A DNA stretch of 64,000 nt. Source: Neoarius graeffei. Taxonomy: Eukaryota; Chordata; Actinopteri; Siluriformes; Ariidae. The notes beneath the pieces were generated by a model, which saw only the letters and a list, made by a program, of their open reading frames with translations, was not told the DNA's origin and made no database searches. A program made the position numbers and the translations under genes. Positions 45,129 through 56,601 of the stretch are shown here, in pieces; position 1 is the stretch's first letter; the number at the start of each line of letters is the position of its first letter. The DNA lies in the NCBI RefSeq assembly GCF_027579695.1, contig NC_083582.1:1625378-1689377 (forward strand). The letters are read 5' to 3'.

Positions 45129-45517
45129 CAGGATGTCCCGAAAAAAAATGTATACACACGTTTAATCACTGTAAAGTACTGTATGTGTTTATTAAAATCC
45201 ATGTAATTTTCAAAGAGTAATAGAATTTACAGACATTTTATTATTTAGTCACCGCCTGTTCTCAAACTGACATCCATTCTGGTCCAGTCACTGCTGACAA
45301 TGCAAATCACATTCAATTCTCTTGGTATTTTTGGACATTCACTTTCAGTGACTGTTGCAGGTCTCATAGCGTAGACTATAAACATCAGTTAGAGGCAGTG
45401 ATAAAACAATAAAGTGATGTCTGTAAATTCTATTACACCTTGAAAATGAAATGAATTTTAATAAACACCTACTTCACAATGATTCAAAGTGTGTATACAT
45501 TTTTTCGGGACACCCTG
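45129..45517. mobile_element. Mariner-type MITE, 389 bp
   Basis: The ends are CAGGATGTCCCGAAAAAAAA and, in reverse complement at the right, CAGGGTGTCCCGAAAAAATG. TA lies on each side (45127-45128, 45518-45519). It is nested in the hAT derivative. Confidence 0.9.
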
Positions 45518-45659
45518 TATGTTGTGCACACACAGAAGTTTACTGAAGCTTCTAATTTGAAAACAGTCATTATGGCATTTTTTGTATTTACTATTGTGTT
45601 TTATGAAGGCCCTGTGTTAGTTCCACTGTAGATCACATTTTGTCCACATACCAAGAGAT

Positions 45660-45818
45660 GGCAGACGTGGCCGAGACGTGGCCACCCTAACCAGTATGTA
45701 ATGGCTGCAGTGCCCTTGAGCAAGGCATTGAACCCCACATTGCTCCAGGTTGTAACCATGTTGTACCCTGTAATAACTAAGTGGCTTTGGATAAAAGCGA
45801 CAACTAAATGTAATCAGA
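45660..45818. repeat. Teleost SINE/L2-tail fragment
   Basis: It contains GCAGTGCCCTTGAGCAAGGC and ends GTGGCTTTGGATAAAAGCGA, CAACTAAATG, a tail seen on many fish SINEs and L2 elements. Confidence 0.6.
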
Positions 45819-46481
45819 GATGCCTACCCCAAATTTAGAATTTTGAATCTTGAAAACATTTTTCAGTATTTTGGAATGACTTTCAGTAACATTAATTTAT
45901 GTGCATTTCCATTATAAAAGAGGTGTATATACCAATATGTTTAACATTTAAATTATTAAAAAGTACTGTTTTGTGTGAATTGAATAAACAAAACACGAGC
46001 AGCCATCTCAACTGAATTTCCACTCAACAAATTTCTAGAGCATACAATATATCACATTTTTCTAAATACAATAGTGTTCCCTGTTTGCAGACATTACGGT
46101 TGACTACCAATCATTGGTATTGAATGTAACTCCTCAAAAGTATTATATTATATTGCCTGGCAAAATGTTCTACCTGTTTACGGATTCTAATAAAATTAAA
46201 AAAAAATTTCTTAGTTCATGCCAAAGAGAGTCCGACATTGTTATCTTAATGTCCCAATATATAAATACTTCAGCATAATGCCTCAGAAGAGACACTGAAT
46301 AAAATGACATTTATAATTGTATTTAAAACAGTGGAATGATCCATTTTTTGCCACAATCCCAACAACACTAATCATAAAATTCTGTTTTTGATCATACTAC
46401 ATGTACATTTGCACTTGCAACACTGAAAAGACTTTGAATTAAAGAATTACAACCACTGTTTGATATTTCAGTGAATAAAAA

Positions 46482-46939
46482 TCAGACATGTAAAAAGAAA
46501 CTGAATAAGTTTAACTCACATTTCATGGCACTAATTGGCAAGTTCAACTCCAAGCACAGGTCAACCATCACCGCTTCAGCACGCGTCACGTTCCGTGTCT
46601 TTTCATCCACAGATTTCGTAAAAAACTGCTGGAAACCCCCAGATTTACTTTCCGCCTGACTCGCCATTTCAGCATACTCCATATGTTTGTTTTTTTGTAG
46701 TTGACATGCCGCGTGCAGTCATCGCGACCACCATGAGTGATGTTAATGTCAGTTCTACACAGTTTGCAGTGCGCGTATCCATTGCCTTTTTGACTGGGTG
46801 TAACGCACGGCCATTCTACCGTATCGAAAATGGTGCGAGCAAATGTGCGGAATCTGCGCATGTCACACACAGCATGTGTGGTTGTCGTAAAAATAAATAG
46901 CCGTGAATTGCGCATGGATTGAAAAAGTCGCTTGGACAT
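46482..46939 (-). pseudogene. hAT transposase N-terminal exon
   Basis: The minus strand reads TPSQKGNGYAHCKLCRTDIN, then ITHGGRDDCTRHVNYKK, a finger with C-x2-C and H-x-type spacing. A frame change leads to AEMASQAESKSGGFQQFFTK and RAEAVMVDLCLELNLPISA. This order is typical of the first exon of ZNF862-like hAT transposases. No later exon was found before the element ends. Confidence 0.68.
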
Positions 46940-48079
46940 TTAAAAACAACTCACTGGAATTTTTTAAGACTTTATAATAATTCCGTACAGAATAACACTG
47001 TTTGCCGTAACATCGTATTTACGTAACTTTTCCGTACAAAATACGGCCAATCCGCACTAGTAGGCATCTCTGTGTAATGTAATTATAATAATAATAATGT
47101 AATAACAGCATTGTTCAGTTTATATGTACGTTTGCGTACACAGCCTTCATATTTTTGTTGGCAGGTTTTTTTGTCTTGGGTCGCTTGTTTTCAGGGTCCA
47201 TGTGCCTTATTTTTCTAGCAAATTCTGGCAACACTGCCAAATAAGCCATAAGCATTTTTACACCGACTGGCGCTATGATGTGTGTTCACGCGTGTTCAAG
47301 AGGCATTTTGTAGCAGGGGGTTTTCCTGCGTCTTGTCCAAAGTCTTGCAAGAAGCAAGCAGGTTCAGGGGGTGTGGCGGAGCGCATGCCAGTACAACAGA
47401 ACACCCGTTTCCCTCCCTCCGCATTTCAACACATTTCTTTGGCAAAATTCAACTGAATGTCGGAATGTTGAGCTTCATTTTACTATGTAGCGGCAAAGGT
47501 CTGGAAACACAAATATTTCTCCATACCCTAATTTCCATTTTCCATACTTTTCCAGACCGGGAAAATACTAAAATCAAATTCCATACTGCGTAGGAACCCT
47601 GAGTGCGCCCAGAAGTTTGATATTTAGCTGTGTCACGCAACACAATTATTGCAGCGTTCAGTGAAGGCTTAGCTAAGTGTTATATTTCCTCCTCCCCTCC
47701 CGTGTCTTTTTGGAGTGCTAGTTTTAACTGTCTGTAGTAGCCAACAGGATAAAGCCCTGGCAGATACATGCAATAAACACGGGCAGTCATGGAAAGATGC
47801 TGATAGCTCCTGTTTTAATTAGTTAGTTAGTGCTAGTGTAGCCTGGTGGCTATAAAGCTTGCCAGTTGTTGTTGCTAATTAATGAAAACTCTGTGCATGA
47901 AATTAGACAACAGAAGAAAGATGCAAGCCTTGTGCAGGTTAAGAATCTGTGCTTTTGTCACTATAGTTTTCTTTTTGCCCAGTTTGAACTCAGTCATAGC
48001 ATAATTTCTTTTCACCTGAGCTAAATACATCATGGCAACATGTAGGCTATATTCCAGTCCTCATGTTTGTTAAAAATGC

Positions 48080-48207
48080 ACAGCAAATTTCCCAGTGTTG
48101 AATTAACACTTTCAGAGTTCATTTGTGTCCAATTGGACACATATAAACACAGTAGGGTGTTAAATCAACACTCTGGGTGTTAATTCAACACTGGGGATTT
48201 TGCTGTG
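48080..48207. mobile_element. Short MITE (128 bp)
   Basis: ACAGCAAATTTCCCAGTGTT at the left pairs with AACACTGGGGATTTTGCTGT at the right. GAATTAACAC and GTGTTAATTC extend the arms. It lies just upstream of the first exon of the ZMYM-like hAT gene. Confidence 0.88.
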
Positions 48208-48252
48208 TGGGTTCATGAATCTTTTTCATGAACATTTTGTTTGATTACATAG

Positions 48253-48321
48253 GACACAAAGAAGTGTAGCGCCAACCAGGAGGAGGTTTCGACAGAGGAA
48301 GCAGAACCTACAGGTGGTCAG
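48253..48321 (+). CDS. ZMYM1-like hAT gene, small exon 1
   Basis: The 69-bp exon (23 codons, phase 0 at both ends) follows TTACATAG and ends CAG|GTGAGG. It encodes an acidic peptide, DTKKCSANQEEVSTEEAEPT. The initiating exon upstream was not found. Confidence 0.5.
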
Positions 48322-48489
48322 GTGAGGTGTAAAGTTAAGAACAGGCATAAGTAGGTCAGCAATGACACTGAATGTGATATATGTTGAATAGGGCAGCCAA
48401 AAGTTAATTCACATTGGTCTGAAATAAATAGAGCTCTGAGACACAGCTCCCAAGATATGTCTACTAATTATATGTTCTTTTTCACATAG

Positions 48490-48558
48490 GATGTTCAGAC
48501 ATCCAGTGAAGGGGCAGGACAGATAGAAGGAGAGGTGGCTGGAGCTTCAGGGCTCCAG
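48490..48558 (+). CDS. ZMYM1-like hAT gene, small exon 2
   Basis: This exon is also exactly 69 bp and phase 0, after TTTCACATAG and before CAG|GTGAGG. It encodes DVQTSSEGAGQIEGEVAGAS. The same length and same donor context as exon 1 suggest an exon duplication. Confidence 0.5.
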
Positions 48559-48698
48559 GTGAGGTTTTGGTTCTCTGATGTGACATATATGGAATATACT
48601 AACAAATGATCTTAGTAAATATGCCATTTGAAGTGTTCGTCTTTATTAAGTCAAGCTAGTGTGAATATAAACCAGGTTACATTTTGTTTGCTCTATAG

Positions 48699-51618
48699 GA
48701 GGCAGTCAGTCAGTGCGTTTACATGCACATAGAGAAAATCGAATTTCTGCCGTTGCTCGACTGAAATCGAAGTTCTAAATGGCATGGAAACACCTTAGCT
48801 CGGCTGAAATTGAACCGAACTTGATTCCTCGTAATCGAGCTACACGACCTGGATTATGCGATTTTTGCCGAGCTACTTAGTGGATGTAAACCCTATCGAG
48901 CGAGCTACTTACTTCAGCACTGCCCCTTCCGGAAGTGACGAGTGATGAGACCGCAAGCGGGAAACACAACAGCCTCAGTCGAAAAAAACAACAAACAGGC
49001 TCGGTCGGCATGACACGTCACCTTAGCTGCCACTTTATTAGGAACACTTGTGTCTGGGCATGTACGCACCCATTTCCAATTAGTTGGTAAGTTATTAGCA
49101 TGTTAGCAGGCTAACAGTTAATATGTTCACCATTACAGATCAACTTCAACTTAGTGGCCATTTTAGAACTGATAACTTTGTTTATATAGTGTTGCCAGAT
49201 TGGGCAGTTTTAAGTGTATTTTGGCGGGTTTTGAACATATTTTGGGCTGGATAACGTCAGCAGTATCTGGCAACACTGCTCTTGAATAGCTCTTCTTCAT
49301 GACAACAACCGGAAGTGTACCAACACAATGGGGCGTGTAGCGCCACCTGTGGCTCGGGTGCACAATGTACCTCACACAATAGCTCGATTTCCTTGTGTGC
49401 ATGTAGGATTGGATTTCTCTGGCACCCCTGCTGGGACCCTTTGCTCGATTACCGACAGCAGCTTGATTTGGATGTGCATGTAAAAGTACTGAGTGTGAGC
49501 GCCAGTGACCATCAAGCAAGTCAGGGTAGCAGTGTCCTGGACATTGGGAGTGCGCCATACCAGCCTGATGCAAAATTCATTTCAGCACAGCAGCTGTCCA
49601 ATAGGAGGCTGCTGTTTCAGGCCAAATGGTTTAGTCTCTATCCATGGCTGCATTATAGCCCCACCATACAAAAAGTTCTTTGTTTTGAGTGTGTCAAAGC
49701 CTTTACGATCAAAAAGACCTCCCTAGAAAAAAAACACGATCCTGCATTTAGCCTAAATGGTTTTGGCAATTGGAAAAATGCTTCTGAGAGCTTTACCCGC
49801 CATCAAAATAGCAAAGCACACCTTCATGCGGTCACTGTGAATGCAATGGAGCAAACTCCAGTCCATACACAGCTGGCCAGTGCTTTAGCCAAGACGCAGC
49901 AGGAAGCCAGGCATTGTCTTGTGGAAATTATGGAGTGTGTGAGGTATCTGGCTAGGCAGGGACTTGCAGTGAGAGGGCATGATTCAAATGAGGGTAATTT
50001 GTTCCACCTTCTGAAGTTAAAGGCAAAGGATGACCCAGTCCTAACTTCCTGGCTGACTCGCTGCCATGATTATGTAAGTCCGCAGTGCCAAAATGAATAC
50101 TTGGCTTTGTTTGGCAACACAATTGTGAGAGGAATTGCCACAATGATTAGGTCCCTCCCTGTTGTCCAATTTTCCATCATTATGGATGGAACCCAGGACA
50201 TCCAGGGCAAAGAGCAGGTCTCTATATGCCTGAGATATGTTGATAAAGACCTGGTGCCAGTGGAAGCATTTCTGGGCTTGTACAATACACCAGCAACAAC
50301 TGGCGAGCAGATGGCAAAACTAACTGTGGACGTGCTCCTCAGACTAAACCTGCCTATCTCAGGTTTGCGAGGACAGACGTATGACGGGGCAGCAAACATG
50401 GCAGGGCATTTTTCTGGGGCCCAGGCAGTGCTTAAAAAGGAGCAGCCCCTGGCATTGTATGTACACTGTGGCGCACATTGTGTCAACCTAATTACACAAT
50501 GTGCATGCAATTCCTCACCGTTACTGCGTGATGCGCTTCAGTGGGTCCATGAACTTGGAACACTGAGCAACCAATCTGGCAAATTTAAAGGCATACTGGC
50601 ACAGCATACTGTACCAGAGGGGCCCACCAGGACAGTTAAACCACTCTGTCCCACAAGATGGACTGTCCGTGGGCAAGCTGTGCAGGTAGTCCTCAATGAA
50701 TATGAGGCTAACCTAAACAGTCTGGAGGAAATGGCCTCATTTGGTTCGGACACAGGCACTAGGGCAAATGGTCTATTGGAGCGATTCCAAAAGGGGAAGA
50801 CCATTCTGGGCCTCTTTCTAGCCACAGAGGTGCTCGGAGAGCTTGAGTGTTTGAACAAATTCCTGCAGAATCATTCCCAAACAATTGCCGGCATGCAGAC
50901 TGCAGTTCTATATGTAAGCTCAACTATTCAGGAGAAAAGGACTGAGGAAAAGTTTGCAGAATTGTTTGAGAAGGCAGTGCAGATGGTGGATAATTTAGGG
51001 ATTGAGGCTATTGAAATTCCTCACCAAAGAAAACCCCCTAGGAGATATACTGGTCAGGCTAGTCATCATCAGCCAAAGACAGCAGAGGAGTTCTACAGGA
51101 TTGAGTTTTTCAAGGTCTTGGACTGTTTGGATATGCAGTTCAAAGACAGATTCAACCAACCTGATCTGGAGAAATTCAAACAGGTTGAGGATGTGCTCCT
51201 CACCGGTAGGCTTAATGACACTATTGGAGAGTATCCAGAGATTGACAGGGAGAGTCTGAGGATTCAGCTTCCCATGTTTCTCAACAAGCATGCACTGAAA
51301 TCAAGTGGAGAAGCTGCAGATATCCTGAGAGGGATGCCCAGTGAAGTATGTGGCCTGTTTGATGAGGTGGAGGTGGAGAAACTTGTTAGGCTGTTGTTAG
51401 TTATCCCTGTGGCATCAGCAGAAGCTGAAAGAAGCTTCAGTGCTTTGAAAAGGCTAAAAACTTGGCTGAGGTTGACAATGACCCAGCAGCACCTTAACAA
51501 CGTCAGCGTATGCCATGTGCATCAAACAGCACTTGACCTCATTGATTTGAAAGAAATTGGGCAGCAGTTTGTGTCTGCTAATGACAGACGGAGGCATGTG
51601 TTTGGTGAATTTAAATAA
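48699..51618 (+). CDS. hAT transposase, ZMYM1-like with TTF-type finger; exon carries a MITE
   Basis: The exon opens after GCTCTATAG with GAG GCA GTC AGT. It is interrupted by a MITE at 48711-49491 and continues in the same frame from GTG at 49495 to the stop at 51616-51618. The protein has a TTF-type finger (KWFSLYPWLHYSPT, VLCFECVKAF, HQNSKAH). Catalytic-domain blocks follow: FSIIMDGTQDIQGKEQ, GQTYDGAANMAG, YVHCGAHCVNL and CPTRWTVRG. The C-terminal dimerisation domain is VIPVASAEAERSFSALKRLK. The frame is open for more than 700 codons apart from the MITE. There is no ATG in frame before the finger, so the start must come from upstream exons. It is a domesticated or recently active transposase; I cannot tell which. 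Confidence 0.8.
48711..49491. mobile_element. Non-autonomous DNA transposon, 781 bp, 3-bp duplication
   Basis: The left end CAGTGCGTTTACATGCACAT and, in reverse complement, the right end CAGTACTTTTACATGCACAT form inverted repeats. AGT flanks it at 48708-48710 and 49492-49494. Three-base duplications occur in PIF/Harbinger and CACTA elements. The interior has CGAGCTAC/TCGATT-rich sequence and no ORF. Confidence 0.85.
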
Positions 51619-52095
51619 CATTACAGACATATTCATACCCCTGTAAAAATCTGCAGATTACACTGCATTTAGATGGGTGTAAAAGTTCGAAGCATTTATG
51701 TTTACATATTTAGTTTTGCCAGTTGATAAACACAGATGCACATAAGCATGCAACAAACACTGCAATAATACAGAGATTTTTATTTATTTATTTTTATATA
51801 GTGCAAGATATTATTTATTTGTTCTTTTCTGGATATTTTTCTCTTAAATGCACAATATCCCAATAATGTAGAGATTGCATCATTTACCTGAAGTGCAAGA
51901 AGTTATTTCTTTGTTCTTATCTGGATTTGTGTTTGCTGTATAATACAGAAGATCCCAATAATAGTTATTTATTTTGATCTTACCTGGAATGTTTTTCTCT
52001 TAACTGCATAAGAGGACAAAATGCAAAATGTATGCTGAATTTGGAAAAGGAATAAGTAAAGTGTTCTTGAGCTGTTCCGCTGAGTATGAGTGTGG

Positions 52096-52620
52096 TTGTG
52101 TACAGGCCAATTTACGCTGACAACCCAGTCCTCGCAGATAGCGTCGCAGACAGTGTCTGCGTAGCCCCCTCCACCTTCGCAGACGCTCTGCACACACCTC
52201 CCAAAAATTGTTACCACCGCAGACAGCCTCGCAGACAGCGCCGCAGACAAGAGGGCTCTGATTGGTCCACTCTACATCCGCTGTACACGCACTTCTGCTT
52301 CCCTACTTTCCCGGTTTGGTTTGTTTTCACGACCGCCATTTTTAAAAACACAAGCAAAGATGGAGCAGTACGAAGAGCGGTTGATCGAGGAAGTGAGGAA
52401 GTACGTACATCTATACGACTCCAGTTCTAGTCATTATAAGTAACCGGAGGATAAACACTCCACTAACCACACCCACCAACTACTCCTAGCGACTTCGCGC
52501 CCCCTTGCATTGTGCCGGTGAACAACATCGCGCACGCCTATTACTCCCCGCTCAACAATAAATTACAACTGTCTGCGAAAAGCTATCTGCGAAATTCTTG
52601 TCGCAAGAGCATGCAGAGGC
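52096..52620 (+). mobile_element. Harbinger-like MITE with remnant of a MADF ORF
   Basis: The block has repeated CGCAGACAG motifs at the left and complementary TGTCTGCGAAAAGC near the right. An ATG at 52360 starts a 27-residue frame MEQYEERLIEEVRKYVHLYD ending at TAA 52441. It matches the beginning of MADF/Myb-like proteins encoded by PIF/Harbinger elements. Exact ends and target duplication were not resolved. 51619-52095 is AT-rich with no gene. Confidence 0.55.
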
Positions 52621-53092
52621 CATTACATGTGATGTATGATCAAGTTATGGGGGGGGGAGTGGGAGTAAGTTGTAATGTCCCTACCAAAGCTTAGACCAAA
52701 CCTACGCCCTTGCCAGGACTATTCAAACTTTTGCCCCATAAGCCGCACTTCCCATGTATTTTTTGGGAACTCCCATTCCCAGTTTTTGAGGGTGAACCAC
52801 ATTACTTTTAATTTTTTTAACCTCTGCATGTTTTCACTCATAAAGCTTTCTATGCAATGAGCATAATTGTAATAGCTGCAGACTATAATGTAGCCACCTT
52901 TAGTGTATTATCAGATTTACAGCTCAGTGTCAATAAATACTGTAAAATGTTCTAATAATTTACTGGCAGATTTGCCAGTAGAGTTCTGCAAATTTACAGT
53001 AAATAATTGTAGTATCTGTACCTTTTAGTGTAATTGCTGTGGGGGTTTTTTGTTTTTTGCCGAATACCACTGTATGTTTTGAGTAATATAGT

Positions 53093-53386
53093 CTCATCTC
53101 ATCTCATTGTCTCTAGCCGCTTTATCCTGTCCTACAGGGTCACAGGCAAGCTGGATCCTATCCCAGCTGACTACGGGTGAAAGGCGGGGTTCACCCTGGA
53201 CAAGTCGCCAGGTCATCACAGGGCTGACACATAGACACAGACAACCATTCACACTCACATTCACACCTACACTCAATTTAGAGTCACCAGTTAACCTAAC
53301 CTGCATGTCTTTGGACTGTGGGGGAAACCGGAGCACCCGGAGGAAACCCACGCGGACACGGGGAGAACATGCAAACTCCACACAGA
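53093..53386 (-). mobile_element. SINE copy 6, 5'-truncated
   Basis: The copy is in minus orientation and lacks the tRNA-like head. It ends at CTCCACACA instead of reaching the GCCGCC terminus. The 12-bp duplication GAGTAATATAGT flanks it at 53081-53092 and 53387-53398. Truncation with an intact duplication is the mark of target-primed reverse transcription. Confidence 0.92.
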
Positions 53387-53589
53387 GAGTAATATAGTGT
53401 AAATTTAAAATAAATAATAATACCCTACATTGCTCATTTGGCTGACATTTTTAAGGTTAAGGATCCTGCTCCAGTATCCAAACAGAGCAATTTGGCAATA
53501 CTGGTGTGGACGTGGGACCACAATGTCCACGGCCAAAACAAAATTGGAGTAGAATCACAGTAGCGACTGCACCACCCTGAGAAAACCAG

Positions 53590-54300
53590 GGAATCTATTG
53601 GTTTGATCCAATGGCAAATAGAACAAGAAGACAGAGTCGTCTATATCCCCGCCCTATACACCAAGTTTCAAGATATTATTTGTCACATTTTTCAAGTTGT
53701 GCTGCAGGAACCCAACCCGACCTCTTTACACTGATCTCAGCAGCCCATGGCATAAATACCCACTGGGTCTTTGGTCCAGGGGAGCTAAAAATTAACATTT
53801 CTCACATTTCTTAGTATCAAAAGGCAGAAATACATTACAGAATCAACACATTTACCAACTTTCAACACCAAACCACTCATAGCTTTCAAGTTCTGCTCCG
53901 GAAACAAAACCTGCCCCTAAGACTAACCTGAGAGACTAAGTCTGAAATTGTTTCCATGGAAACATTAAAAATTAAAATTTCTCAAATTTCTTAGTATGAA
54001 AAGTCACATCTACATCACCTTGTTAACATGTATACCAAGATTCAAATCCGTATCAGCAATAGTTTTGGATATATGCTCCAGAAACGAACATTGCTCTTAG
54101 AAACTAAGTCAAAATAAATTTATGTAAAAATTTGAAAAATACTTTTTTTTCAAAAATCCAAAATGGCAAAAGGCACCAGTTCACATGTTGCTTGATATGT
54201 ATACACATTTTCATGAAGATATCTTCAGTAGTTTTAAAGATATGGCCCGGAAACACAGATGGAACCCATTTTTATATCCCCCACTCAACTTCATTTGGGC
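53590..54300. repeat. Diverged tandem repeat, about four units of 170-190 bp
   Basis: Recurring blocks are CCAAGTTTCAAGATA or CCAAGATTCAAATCC, a TTTTGGATATATGCTCCAGA or TTCAAGTTCTGCTCCGGAAA element, and ATTTCTCACATTTCTTAGTA or ATTTCTCAAATTTCTTAGTA. The units are clearly related but old. No coding is seen. Confidence 0.6.
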
Positions 54301-54878
54301 GGGGGATAACAAGTACGAGCTGTGTTGCTGCCCAATCACAAGCCTTTTAACTGAATGAAAGAAGACAAGCAGAGATGTGAATTCTCAAATATGTTCTTAT
54401 TTATTGCAAGGAAAAAGAGTAAAAATAAATAAATAAAATCCACTGCAAAAAAGAAATCGCATTAACAGTAATTAAAAACTCTCTACAGCTTTACTATGGT
54501 CGAACAATATTATCAGCTGCTCAGGTCTTTCCCAGCAGTACCCCAACCTACCTGTGGAGGAGTCCAACACCAACATGCTAGGGGCAATCCAGTAATTCAC
54601 ACCTACTCAATTTTATGAGATACACACCAAATCTAAATTCCACTACATTGACCCACACAATACTGTAGCCCCAGGCACTGCAAAATGAAGCTCTCCATGT
54701 TGGCTCGGACCCCGACTGGGTGATGCTCCTGGAACAACCAAACAACAATTACAAATTTGATCATTCCAGTTGGCAAGACAATAGAAGAAAATGTTTGCCT
54801 TTGTCCTATTGAGAGAAGCCAAACATCCAGTCAACAGGAACATACTGAAATATAATAACTAAAAATATTTTTAAGGGA

Positions 54879-55257
54879 GGGTGGCACGGTGGTGTAGTGG
54901 TTAGCGCTGTCACCTCACAGCAAGAAGGTCTGGGTTCGAGCCCCGTGGCCGGCGAGGGCCTTTCTGTGTGGAGTTTGCATGTTCTCCCCGTGTCCGCGTG
55001 GGTTTCCTCCGGGTGCTCCGGTTTCCCCCACAGTCCAAAGACATGCAGGTTAGGTTAACTGGTGACTCTAAATTGAGCGTAGGTGTGAATGTGAGTGTGA
55101 ATGGTTGTCTGTGTCTATGTGTCAGCCCTGTGATGACCTGGCGACTTGTCCAGGGTGTACCCCGCCTTTCACCCGTAGTCAGCTGGGATAGGCTCCAGCT
55201 CGCCTGCGACCCTGTAGAACAGGATAAAGCGGCTACAGATAATGAGATGATGATGAG
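54879..55257 (+). mobile_element. SINE copy 7
   Basis: The copy is full length, from GGTGGCACGGTGGTGTAGTG to the GATAATGAGATGATGATGAG tail. The 12-bp duplication ATTTTTAAGGGA lies at 54867-54878 and 55258-55269. Confidence 0.93.
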
Positions 55258-55631
55258 ATTTTTAAGGGAAAGAATTAAAAAGAAGAAAAATAAAGGGAAC
55301 ACTACAGTAAACTCAGCTTAATCACAAATTTAAGAAAGGGGGAAAGGGAGGTGAAAAAGACCAAACAAAAAGAGAAAGGCTGGACTTTTGGAAGGACTGG
55401 GCTGCAGAGGAGCAAAAATAAATATAGAAATATATATGAATTTTGTTTTCAGCAAATATCTTTATTCTGGTCACCATGCTGCAAGTGTGCTGTGAAAGTC
55501 AGAAGGCCTGTAGAACAATTTACTATACTTCAGGAGGCTCTCCTTCCATGCTAACTGGAATACTACCAATTTAGTTTGATGCCATTTCCGTTCTAATTTT
55601 TCAGTGGTCTGTCTTCAGGTGTAAGTGTGAT

Positions 55632-55990
55632 TGTAGATCCACTTGGTTTTGAGTCACATTCCAACTCGTGTTTTAGGATTTTCAAGCCAAAATGATTTAT
55701 TTCTCCAAAAAGGCACAACAAAAATTAACAAAACCGATTAAAATGCTTAAAAACTGAAAAACTATTTCCTTATCTTAATATTTTTACATCCTAAGTCCTA
55801 AAACTGCGGTCAGAAAAGGTGAGACTCCATGACCAAAACCCGAATGGTTTTGTCTCCTGATCATGCCTATTGCTCGTGACTTTCTAACACACAGTAATTA
55901 ACCAAGTCTCAATGACTACTGCCACCTACAGGTACCTAGTGGAAACACATTTCTAATACCATTACTGTTATACTAATACTGGCACTTACA
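55632..55990 (-). repeat. BEL/Pao 3' LTR
   Basis: This LTR is downstream in the element's own orientation. A purine-rich AATTAGGGGCCGG (minus strand, 56003-55991 area) lies just inside it and is a candidate polypurine tract. It differs from the other LTR at six positions. Confidence 0.9.
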
Positions 55991-56310
55991 TATCCGGCCC
56001 CTAATTGTCTTGTAAATAAACAAACAATTACCATAAACATTAAACTATACTAAAGTACTAAACTTAATAACAGTAAACAATTTGTTATATAAAACAACCA
56101 AATTTTGTACAATCTTCCTTTTTTTTTTACAATGTTTTCACGTCTGGAACTTTTTTGATCATGTTTTCAAAAAAGGGATGTTCAAAGTTTAATCTCTATT
56201 AATGCCCAATATGTCTTCATAAACTGGAACAACATGGAGTCAGAGGTTCAAGCACATGACTCACCGTTGGAGATCAGTCTTTACCACTGTCTCATGCACC
56301 AAGCAATATG

Positions 56311-56601
56311 CTACATATCTGCTTCAAGTAGGAGACACAGCTTGGTGACTGGTCTCAGGAGAAGATTCGTGCTGGTCTTCAGTCGAACTTGTCGAACTCT
56401 TCCCCTACTGTCCTGGATGGTCTCGATGACTCGCCCCATGATCCAGGAACTTCTGGGAGCCGAATCATCAATCAGAAGCACAATGTCCCCAACTGCAACA
56501 TTACGCCTTGGGTGCAGCCACTTTTGCCTTCGCTGCAAGTCTGGCAAATACTCCTTAGTCCAGCGTTTCCAAAACAACTCTGCCATATGACCTGGCGCCA
56601 T
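56311..56601 (-). pseudogene. BEL/Pao pol C-terminal part, out of frame
   Basis: The frame HMAELFWKRWTKEYLPDLQR, KWLHPRRNVAVGDIVLLIDD and WIMGRVIETIQDSRGRVRQV is the domain that follows integrase in BEL/Pao Pol. It is one frame away from the main ORF, with the shift near 56600, and ends at a stop at 56311. Confidence 0.8.

Larger units (their letters stand above)
44813..47601 (-). mobile_element. hAT transposon derivative
   Basis: The left end CAGGGTTCCTACACATTTTC and, in reverse complement, the right end CAGGGTTCCTACGCAGTATG form hAT-type inverted repeats. A transposase N-terminal exon lies on the minus strand at 46939-46482. The central transposase is lacking. The 8 bp on each side (GCCAAACT and AGTGCGCC) do not match. 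Confidence 0.75.

Noticed and set aside
47124..47593. Plus-strand ORFs over the right end of the hAT derivative
   Set aside because: They have no transposase or other motif and overlap the element's non-coding terminal region.
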